Below, in pieces: positions 22,498 to 28,816 of a stretch of DNA of 28,816 nucleotides. The position numbers were made by a program, and so were the translations under genes. Origin of the DNA: CALACW01 sp002431305 (GTDB lineage: Bacteria > Bacillota > Clostridia > Oscillospirales > Acutalibacteraceae). The notes below the pieces were generated by a model. The model did not search any database and had not been told where the DNA came from. It worked only from the letters and a program-made list of their open reading frames with translations. Within the stretch, counting starts at the first letter, position 1; the number at the start of each line of letters is the position of its first letter. The DNA is taken from assembly GCA_937890355.1 (NCBI GenBank), contig CALACW010000035.1:1-28816 (forward strand), in the 5' to 3' direction.

Positions 22498-24888
22498 ATG
22501 CTTAAAAATTCTCTGAGGGCTCATGTCGGCGGCAGAGCCTGCGAAGATAATATTTATATAAGAAAAAACACGCGTTTTACAGTTATAACCGACCGTCTTA
22601 TAAGGGTCGAACGCTCAAAAAACAGCGAATTCTTTGACGAGGCCACGCAGACGGTATGGTTCAGAAACTTGGGAAAAGTCGATTTTTCCGTAAAAGAGAC
22701 GCGTTCGGGTTGTATTATAAAGACGGATAAGGCTGTATTCTCGTATTGCGACAGGAAAAAGCGCGTCGAGAGCGTTACGTTTGTCCCGTCGTACAAAACC
22801 GTTTCGGTTTTTAATAAAAATAATCTCGGCGGTACGGTCAGAACCCTTGACATGACCGCGGGAATTGTCAAACTCTCCGACGGTCTTATGAGCCGTGACG
22901 GCGTAAGTTATTTTGACGATTCCGATTCGTTCGCGGTTCTTGAAAACGGAGAACTCAAAAAGAGAGATGTAAAGGAAAACGACGTTTATATCTTTGCGTA
23001 CGGGCATGATTATTCATCGGCGCTCCGCGATTTTTACAAAATAAGCGGAAAAACTCCGCTTGTCCCGCGTTTTGCATTAGGCAACTGGTGGAGCAGATAC
23101 TACGCGTATACTCAGGACGGCTACGAGAGTCTGATGACGCGTTTTGACAACGAAGATATACCGTTTACCGTTGCAACTGTTGATATGGACTGGCACTGGG
23201 TCGATGTTGATGATATGATTCCCGATGAAAAAAAATCAACGCTCAATCCGTTTCAGTCTCTCGGCTGGACAGGGTATTCGTGGAACACGGAACTGTTCCC
23301 CGACTATAAGGGATTTCTTAAATTTTTACATACTAAAGGACTTCACGTCACTCTGAATCTTCATCCGCGCGACGGAATAAGAAGCCATGAGAGTATGTAT
23401 AAGGAAATGGCGCTTGCAAACGGCGTTGACCCGAGAACAAAAGAGGGCGTTAAATTCAGAATCGGCGATACGAATTTCTGGAATACGTATTTTGATATCG
23501 TTCACAAACCGTATGAAAAAGACGGCGTTGACTTTTGGTGGATAGACTGGCAGCAGGGAACAAAGCTTGATGTAAAGGGACTCGACCCGCTGTTCGCGCT
23601 GAATCACTATCATTTTCTTGATAACGCCGAGGACGGCAGAATGCCCCTTATATTATCGAGATACGCGGGGCTCGGAAGTCACCGTTACCCGCTCGGTTTT
23701 TCGGGGGATTCGGTTATATGCTGGAATTCGCTTAAACTCCAGCCGTACTTTACCTCGACCGCGTCAAATGTCGGTTACACGTGGTGGAGTCACGATATCG
23801 GCGGGCACACGCTCGGTTACCGGGACGATGATCTTTACATAAGATGGCTTCAGTTCGGCGTTTTCAGTCCGATAATGAGACTTCACTCATCCTCGGATGA
23901 GCTGCTCGGCAAGGAGCCGTGGATGTATAAGAGCGAGGTTCGCGCTATCGCTGTTAATTTCCTAAGATTAAGACACAGGATGATTCCGTATCTTTATACA
24001 GCTGATATGAAAACGCACAAAAACGGGGAACCGCTATGCCGTCCGATGTACTACGATTATCCCGACGAGGACGGTGCGTACGAGTGCAGAAACGAGTATA
24101 TGTTCTCTTCGTCTCTGCTCTGTGCTCCGATAACAGAGAGGCAGAATAAAAAGCTTAACATGGGCAAGGTTCAGGTTTGGCTTCCCGAAGGCAGATGGAC
24201 TGACATATTTACGGGCCGAATTTATCACGGAAATAAAAAAGTCACCATGTTCAGGGATCTTGAATCATTTCCTGTGCTTGCAAAAAAGGGCGCGATAATA
24301 CCACTCTCGTCAGATGACGGAAATTCGTGTTCAAATCCCGAAAATCTCGAGATTCTGATATACAGAGGAAACGGTAAATACTCACTTTACGAGGATGACG
24401 GCAAGACGGACTATGAAACCCGTCATGCATACACGCCGTTTAAGGTTACTGATGATTCGAGTAAAATTACGTTCACGATATCGCGTCCGAATGGCGACAT
24501 GTCCGTAATTCCTTCAAAAAGATATTACGTTCTTTCGTTTAAGGACGTTAAAAAGGCGGATTCGTTTACAGTTTTGAGAAACGGTGAAGAATCCGAAGAA
24601 TATGATTATTCTTATGCCGGCGGGTGCTTCACTCTTAAAATAAACAAGGTAACGGTATTTGAGAAAATCGAGATTATACTGGACAAATATATCCCGGCTT
24701 CAAATCCCGAATTGTCAGAGAGAATTGTCAACGTATTCTCACGCCTTCAGGCGCATACTCTTGTAAAAGACGCTTTGTATGCTCCGTTTAAAAATGTGAA
24801 AAGTCCGCAGGAAGCGGAAAAACTTATAAATCGTTCGGCTCTTTCACCCGATATAAAAGAAGCTCTGCGCGAATGCACCGCCGACTGA
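22498..24888 (+). CDS. Glycoside hydrolase family 31 protein
   Basis: This 796-residue enzyme has the GH31 layout: an N-terminal beta-sandwich (about 1-180), a TIM barrel starting PRFALGNWWSRY, and C-terminal beta domains. VATVDMDWHW, then the catalytic nucleophile predicted as Asp350 in WWIDWQQG (many GH31 members have WxDMNE) and the acid/base predicted as Asp404 in GFSGDS are visible. No signal peptide is seen, so it likely acts on imported alpha-linked oligosaccharides. The last 80 residues form an extra helical tail. Specificity (glucosidase, xylosidase or other) is open; its place behind uxuA and the aldolase suggests a uronate-bearing substrate. Gap to the aldolase is 15 nt. Confidence 0.92.
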   Translation: MLKNSLRAHVGGRACEDNIYIRKNTRFTVITDRLIRVERSKNSEFFDEATQTVWFRNLGKVDFSVKETRSGCIIKTDKAVFSYCDRKKRVESVTFVPSYKTVSVFNKNNLGGTVRTLDMTAGIVKLSDGLMSRDGVSYFDDSDSFAVLENGELKKRDVKENDVYIFAYGHDYSSALRDFYKISGKTPLVPRFALGNWWSRYYAYTQDGYESLMTRFDNEDIPFTVATVDMDWHWVDVDDMIPDEKKSTLNPFQSLGWTGYSWNTELFPDYKGFLKFLHTKGLHVTLNLHPRDGIRSHESMYKEMALANGVDPRTKEGVKFRIGDTNFWNTYFDIVHKPYEKDGVDFWWIDWQQGTKLDVKGLDPLFALNHYHFLDNAEDGRMPLILSRYAGLGSHRYPLGFSGDSVICWNSLKLQPYFTSTASNVGYTWWSHDIGGHTLGYRDDDLYIRWLQFGVFSPIMRLHSSSDELLGKEPWMYKSEVRAIAVNFLRLRHRMIPYLYTADMKTHKNGEPLCRPMYYDYPDEDGAYECRNEYMFSSSLLCAPITERQNKKLNMGKVQVWLPEGRWTDIFTGRIYHGNKKVTMFRDLESFPVLAKKGAIIPLSSDDGNSCSNPENLEILIYRGNGKYSLYEDDGKTDYETRHAYTPFKVTDDSSKITFTISRPNGDMSVIPSKRYYVLSFKDVKKADSFTVLRNGEESEEYDYSYAGGCFTLKINKVTVFEKIEIILDKYIPASNPELSERIVNVFSRLQAHTLVKDALYAPFKNVKSPQEAEKLINRSALSPDIKEALRECTAD

Positions 24889-24953
24889 CAATCGGCGCCG
24901 GCAGGCTAAAATAATTGTATTAATATTATAATAATTATAAAGGCGGAATCAGT

Positions 24954-26678
24954 ATGGATATAAATACTATTTGTCCCGGATGCTTGGAGAAAACAGGAGT
25001 GGGCGATATCTGCCCGAGATGCGGTTTTGACAGAAATTCGCACAGGGATTCTAAATATTTGCCTTACGGCTATCTTCTCTCGGGGCGCTACCTTCTCGGA
25101 AAAGTGCTCGAGGAAAACGGCGACGGCATAACGTATCTCGCTCTCGACACGGCGGACTCGACGAAAATACGCGTCAGGGAATTCTATCCCGCGGGACTTT
25201 GTTCGAGAAATGCGGATTCTGCCGTAAATGTTATCAGCGGGGAGGAATTCAGATTCCGCGACGCGCTCGAAAACTTTAAAACTCTTTGGAAGAAACTTGC
25301 GCATTTAAGAGGTATCGGCGCTATAGTTCCGGTATTTGATATAATTGAAGATAATAATACCGTTTATGCCGTATGCGAATATTATGATGATATTACGCTG
25401 CGAGATTATCTTATGGACAACGGCGGATTCCTTACATGGGAGCAGGCAAAGCCTCTGCTTATGCCCGTTTTGTCGTGCATTAAATCTCTGCATGTCTCGG
25501 GAATAATTCATTACGGAATTTCACCGTATACTATTCTCATGGGTTCCGACGGCAAACTGCGTTTGTGGGGATTCAGTATTAAAGAAGTCAGACTTTTTAA
25601 TAACACGTATCAGAATGAAATTTACGAGGGTTATGCTCCGATAGAGGCTTACAATCCTTCGTTCGAATGCTCCGAGAGAAGCGATGTTTATTCGTTCGGC
25701 GCGGTTTTGTACCGTACGCTTGTCGGCATTACACCGATTGATTCGAAAATCAGATACACTAACGACCAGCTTGTTGTTCCCGCAGCGATTGCCGAGAAAA
25801 TGCAGCCGTGCGTTATCAATGCGCTTGTAAATTCATTGCAGGTTCTGCCCGAGGACAGAACCGTAAGCGTTGACCGTATGCGGGATGAACTTCTTGCAAC
25901 TCCTTCGGTTATCGAATCGGCAAACGAAAAACGTGAGGTTCCTTCAAAGGATTCAAAGCCTCAGAAAAAAGAAAAAGTAGCAGTCACCGTTATAAGCAGA
26001 AACGAGGACAGGGCAAACGCAAAGATGAAAATAGAACGTCTCGTTTTTGTATGCATTCTGCTTGTTATTGTTATCGTTTTTTCACTTCTGAGCTTTACGG
26101 GCGTTATCACGTTTAATAAAAAAGGTTCATCCGACGGCAATAACCCGTCCGAAGCTGTTCAGGTACAGGAGGCGTATGTGACGGTTCCTAATTTCATAGG
26201 ACAGGATAAAGATTCTCAGGATTATAAATCAATGTACCCCGAGCTTAATATTGTTTTTGAACAGGCGGTTATTTCGTACACGCCTGAAAATAAAATAGTC
26301 GCTCAGAGCATTGCGGCAAATACGCGAGTTGCTCCGGGTACCCAAATCGTGCTGAGTTACTACGGTCCGTCCGGTACTGTGGTCATTCCCGACCTTACGG
26401 GACTTACGATGGAGGAGGCTCTGCTGACTCTCGGCAGTCTCGGACTTGATAACGTTAAAACAGCCGAGAAAATGAACGACAGCGGTTATACTCAGAATAC
26501 CGTTGCCTCTCAGACTCCCGAAAAGGGCGAGGTTGTAAATAAGGACAAAGAGATTGTACTCTACGTATGGGGCGAATCGAAAAGCTCGTCAACCGGCGGT
26601 GCGAGTCAGCGGACTCAGAACGCAACTTCAATAATTGACAGCGTATTCAGCGGTATCGGCAGTCTTTTCGGCAGGTAA
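24954..26678 (+). CDS. PASTA-domain membrane pseudokinase with N-terminal zinc ribbon
   Basis: The 574-residue protein combines a Cys4 zinc ribbon (Cys7, Cys10, Cys20, Cys23), a Ser/Thr kinase fold (about 40-310), one transmembrane helix (about 362-385) and two extracellular PASTA repeats (about 407-472 and 474-540). Active PASTA kinases such as PrkC/Stk1 sense muropeptides and phosphorylate cell-wall and division proteins. Here all main catalytic positions are altered: VAIK Lys is Arg75, HRDxKPxN reads HYGISPYT (Gly188, Ser190, Thr193) and DFG reads GFS (206-208). It is therefore probably inactive and may act as a scaffold or sensor. ATG 24954 has AAGGCGG 7 nt upstream. It starts a run with the ComEA-like and fol genes. 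Confidence 0.88.
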   Translation: MDINTICPGCLEKTGVGDICPRCGFDRNSHRDSKYLPYGYLLSGRYLLGKVLEENGDGITYLALDTADSTKIRVREFYPAGLCSRNADSAVNVISGEEFRFRDALENFKTLWKKLAHLRGIGAIVPVFDIIEDNNTVYAVCEYYDDITLRDYLMDNGGFLTWEQAKPLLMPVLSCIKSLHVSGIIHYGISPYTILMGSDGKLRLWGFSIKEVRLFNNTYQNEIYEGYAPIEAYNPSFECSERSDVYSFGAVLYRTLVGITPIDSKIRYTNDQLVVPAAIAEKMQPCVINALVNSLQVLPEDRTVSVDRMRDELLATPSVIESANEKREVPSKDSKPQKKEKVAVTVISRNEDRANAKMKIERLVFVCILLVIVIVFSLLSFTGVITFNKKGSSDGNNPSEAVQVQEAYVTVPNFIGQDKDSQDYKSMYPELNIVFEQAVISYTPENKIVAQSIAANTRVAPGTQIVLSYYGPSGTVVIPDLTGLTMEEALLTLGSLGLDNVKTAEKMNDSGYTQNTVASQTPEKGEVVNKDKEIVLYVWGESKSSSTGGASQRTQNATSIIDSVFSGIGSLFGR

Positions 26679-26689
26679 GGTAATTTATT

Positions 26690-27112
26690 ATGGATGACGT
26701 TGATGAAGAACGAAAAAACGGGCAGAAGAATGATAAATATAAATTTGCATTTGTCTTTACTTTTGCGGTTCTCGCCGTATGCTGTGCACTTTTGATTCTC
26801 CTGCTTGTAAACAGAAACGCACGAAGCGAGATTAGCGTTGTAAATTATAACACGGTTACGACCGTTCGGACAGGTAATTCATCGTTTGAGGAAAACGGCT
26901 CAGAGGCACCCGACGGTAAAATCGATTTAAATTCCTGTACGGCGGAACAGCTTTGCTCGATTCCGGGAATAGGTGAGAAAACCGCGGAGAAAATAATTGA
27001 TTACAGAAATTCCGTCGGCGGGTTTGATTCCGTTGACGAACTTATAAATATAAAGGGAATCGGCGAGGGCAAGCTCGCAAAAATCAGGCAGTATGTTACG
27101 GTGGAAAAGTGA
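26690..27112 (+). CDS. Membrane-anchored ComEA-like helix-hairpin-helix protein
   Basis: This 140-residue protein has a charged N-terminus, one transmembrane helix (about 20-40, FAFVFTFAVLAVCCALLILL), a short linker and a C-terminal double helix-hairpin-helix domain (about 78-139) with IPGIGEKTAEKIIDYR and IKGIGEGKLAKI. ComEA proteins bind incoming DNA outside the membrane in natural competence, and this matches their C-terminal half. The linker and N-terminal part are shorter than in B. subtilis ComEA, and no comEC or comEB follows. It begins 11 nt after the pseudokinase stop, and its TGA abuts the folP ATG. Competence is possible but unproven. Confidence 0.85.
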   Translation: MDDVDEERKNGQKNDKYKFAFVFTFAVLAVCCALLILLLVNRNARSEISVVNYNTVTTVRTGNSSFEENGSEAPDGKIDLNSCTAEQLCSIPGIGEKTAEKIIDYRNSVGGFDSVDELINIKGIGEGKLAKIRQYVTVEK

Positions 27113-27949
27113 ATGAAATTTTTTAAGCATAAAAACGGAATTATCGATAACTCGTCCGTTCGGATAATGGGAATACTCAATGTAACTCCCGATTCTTTTT
27201 CAGACGGCGGACTGTATTTTGATTCTGCGTCTGCGTCGTCTCACGCATGTGAAATGATAGAGTGCGGGGCGGATATTATCGATATAGGCGCTATGTCGAC
27301 GCGCCCGGGCAGTGAAAAAATAAATTCCGAACGCGAAATTGACAGGCTCGAGCGCGTTCTTTACGGTATAAGAGAAAAATCGGATATTCCGATAAGCATT
27401 GATACCGTTTATCCCGAAACGGCTGATTTTGCGCTCGAAAACGGCGCGGATATCATAAACGATGTTACGGGCATTTTTAACGGTGAAATGGCTTCTGTTG
27501 TCAAAAAACACGGCGCGGGCTGGATTGTTATGCATAATAAATCTTCGGACGCGGGGGATAAAATCGAGTATAAAAACGGAATTATAAACGATATATCAGT
27601 TTTTTTTGACGAGATGATAAGTAAATGCATTAAGTTCGGAATATCAGAGGAGAATCTGTGTCTTGACCCGGGTTTCGGATTCGGAAAAAATACGCAGGAG
27701 AACATTGACATCCTTAAAAATACCGATAAATTGAGCAATAAAAATATAATGTATCTCACCGCACTTTCAAGAAAACGTTTTATCGGCGATATCACGGGTG
27801 AACCGACCGCTTCAAATCGTGACGCCGGAACGCTTGCCGCCGATTTGCTCGCGTGTCTGGGCGGAAGCGATATTTTAAGAGTTCACGACGTTAAATCAAC
27901 GCGCGATATGGTGAGAATTTTTGAAGTGTGGAGAAATTTTAATGGATGA
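27113..27949 (+). CDS. folP: Dihydropteroate synthase
   Basis: This 278-residue cytosolic enzyme joins 6-hydroxymethyl-7,8-dihydropterin pyrophosphate and p-aminobenzoate to 7,8-dihydropteroate, and is the target of sulfonamides. The family blocks are all present: GILNVTPDSFSDGG, DIGAMSTRPGSEKI, IINDVTG, LDPGFGFGKN, SRKRFIGD and RVHDV. The length is typical. ATG 27113 directly follows the TGA of the ComEA-like gene, with only a weak GGTGGAA upstream, so translation is probably coupled. It overlaps folB by 8 nt. Confidence 0.97.
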   Translation: MKFFKHKNGIIDNSSVRIMGILNVTPDSFSDGGLYFDSASASSHACEMIECGADIIDIGAMSTRPGSEKINSEREIDRLERVLYGIREKSDIPISIDTVYPETADFALENGADIINDVTGIFNGEMASVVKKHGAGWIVMHNKSSDAGDKIEYKNGIINDISVFFDEMISKCIKFGISEENLCLDPGFGFGKNTQENIDILKNTDKLSNKNIMYLTALSRKRFIGDITGEPTASNRDAGTLAADLLACLGGSDILRVHDVKSTRDMVRIFEVWRNFNG

Positions 27950-28304
27950 AATTATCATAAATGGACTAAGACTGTATGCTTATCACGGCGTAAATTCCGA
28001 GGAAAAAGAGATCGGACAGAATTTTGTTCTCGATATCGTTATGACTCTTGATTTGAAAAAGCCGTGCACGAGCGACAATATAGACGATTCGGTGAGTTAT
28101 GCGAAGGTTATAAAAACCGTTTCGCGTGTTTTCTGCGCGGAAAAATACGATTTGCTCGAAAAGGCTTCGCAGGTTACCGCCGACGCCGTTTTGAACGAAT
28201 ATCCGCAGATTAAAAAAATTACGCTCGAATTGAAAAAGCCCGAGGCTCCCATGAAGGCGGATTTTGATTATGTCAGCGTTAAAATAACGAGGTCGAGAGC
28301 ATGA
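27942..28304 (+). CDS. folB: Dihydroneopterin aldolase
   Basis: This 120-residue enzyme converts 7,8-dihydroneopterin to 6-hydroxymethyl-7,8-dihydropterin and glycolaldehyde. The N-terminal MDEIIINGLRLYAYHGVNSEEK with the conserved Glu after YHGV, the QNFVLDIVM strand, DSVSYAKV and the C-terminal KKPEAPM carrying the catalytic Lys are diagnostic. ATG 27942 is chosen because GGAG lies 8 nt upstream and the family begins there; the frame from 27921 adds unneeded residues inside folP. It overlaps folP by 8 nt and folK by 4 nt. Confidence 0.95.
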   Translation: MDEIIINGLRLYAYHGVNSEEKEIGQNFVLDIVMTLDLKKPCTSDNIDDSVSYAKVIKTVSRVFCAEKYDLLEKASQVTADAVLNEYPQIKKITLELKKPEAPMKADFDYVSVKITRSRA

Positions 28305-28774
28305 AAGCGATACTCGGTATTGGAACGAATATAGGCGAGCGGGAGAAGAATATTTCGCTTGCGGTTAATTCTCTTTCGAGACTGCCCGATACCTCGGTCG
28401 AAAAAGTTTCTCCGATGTACGAAACGAAGCCGTGGGGTTACACACAGCAGGATAATTTTATAAATGTGTGTGTTATGGTCGAAACGTCTCTGTCGCCGAA
28501 TGCGCTGCTCGGCGCATGTCTGGGAATCGAATCCGCAATGGGCAGACTTCGTCCGTTTAAGAATTCTCCGAGAATTATTGATATCGATATCCTTTTGTAT
28601 GAAGACGTTGAACTTGATACGAAAGAACTGAAAATTCCGCATCCGTTTATCAGAGAGCGCCCGTTCGTTCTCGTGCCGATGCATGATATTATATATAATA
28701 ATAAATTCTTTTCATATGATATATCGGGTTCATATGAAAAATGCGACAAGTCAGAGATAATAAAAAGAATATAA
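28301..28774 (+). CDS. folK: 2-amino-4-hydroxy-6-hydroxymethyldihydropteridine pyrophosphokinase
   Basis: This 157-residue HPPK transfers pyrophosphate from ATP to 6-hydroxymethyl-7,8-dihydropterin. It has GIGTNIGEREKNI at the N-terminus, the SPMYETKPWGYTQQDNFIN pterin-binding region, ESAMGRLRPFKNSPRIIDIDILLY with the ATP- and Mg-binding residues, and the closing IPHPFIRERPFVLVPMHDI. The usual RWGPR motif reads KNSPR here. The start overlaps folB by 4 nt (ATGA), so folP-folB-folK is a coupled unit. folE was not found in the window and may lie elsewhere. Confidence 0.95.
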   Translation: MKAILGIGTNIGEREKNISLAVNSLSRLPDTSVEKVSPMYETKPWGYTQQDNFINVCVMVETSLSPNALLGACLGIESAMGRLRPFKNSPRIIDIDILLYEDVELDTKELKIPHPFIRERPFVLVPMHDIIYNNKFFSYDISGSYEKCDKSEIIKRI

Positions 28775-28781
28775 AAAAAAG

Positions 28782-28816
28782 TTTTTTCGTCCGCGAATCA
28801 AAAACGGACGATCTTT
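28782..28816 (+). terminator. Probable terminator of the fol operon, cut by the window end
   Basis: A 6-bp stem (CGTCCG 28788-28793 with CGGACG 28805-28810) lies 13 nt after the folK stop and is followed by ATCTTT at the window edge, so the T-run cannot be fully seen. Confidence 0.55.

Noticed and set aside
24880..24910. GCCG...CGGC inverted repeat after the GH31 stop as a terminator
   Set aside because: Only 4 bp and no T-run follows.
24889..24953. TATAAT at 24927-24932 as a promoter for the pseudokinase gene
   Set aside because: The matching -35 position reads GGCTAA, a poor match; read-through from the GH31 gene is at least as likely. A weak internal promoter remains possible.
1..28816. 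CRISPR arrays, tRNA or rRNA genes, prophage genes or an intact transposase
   Set aside because: No regularly spaced repeats, cloverleaf-like sequences, conserved rRNA segments or recombinase/transposase motifs were seen by eye; a tRNAscan or covariance search was not possible.

Overview
The window reads as a chromosomal stretch from a low- to mid-GC Gram-positive bacterium, most likely a gut- or rumen-type member of the Clostridia (Bacillota). Supporting signs are a T-box riboswitch ahead of thrS, an RNase Y/YmdB pair, strong GGAGG ribosome binding sites, near-consensus TTGACA/TATAAT promoters with 16-18 bp spacers, intrinsic terminators throughout, a PASTA-domain kinase relative and an OppA-like lipoprotein. 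The assignment below class level is inference. I see no rRNA, tRNA, CRISPR array, phage module or intact insertion sequence.

Layout. Left part (1-13556), almost all on the minus strand, after a gene end at 1-96: a metallophosphoesterase and a GPH-type sugar transporter (3045-183); a 428-bp gap (3046-3473) with a promoter, a terminator and an unidentified strongly folded element resembling an IS200/IS605 right end; thrS with its complete promoter and T-box leader; a cluster reading rny, an intrinsic terminator, ymdB, then an oligopeptide-type solute-binding lipoprotein; a U32 peptidase (rRNA hydroxylation type) translationally coupled to a YhcC-like radical SAM protein; and a three-gene cassette of tiny proteins, the last DUF4160-like.

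Middle part (13640-20346): a divergently transcribed radical SAM enzyme of the PflA-like COG1313 type, a GtrA-like membrane protein, a small secreted protein, a Lys-rich membrane-anchored surface protein, two overlapping FAD-dependent oxidoreductase genes, and a 47-residue protein gene with its own promoter, RBS and terminator.

Right part (20405-28816), plus strand: uxuA, a KDPG aldolase fused to a VOC-like domain, and a GH31 glycosidase form a hexuronate/sugar operon. Then come a degenerate, probably catalytically dead, PASTA kinase with an N-terminal zinc ribbon, a membrane-anchored ComEA-like helix-hairpin-helix protein, and folP-folB-folK, closing with a hairpin at the window end.

Most genes are housekeeping or metabolic. 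The parts that deserve attention are the pseudokinase operon, the stand-alone 47-aa gene, the small-protein cassette, the folded element at 3273-3428, the rny/ymdB attenuating terminator and the aldolase-VOC fusion. I did not find a clearly new multi-gene defence or mobile system.
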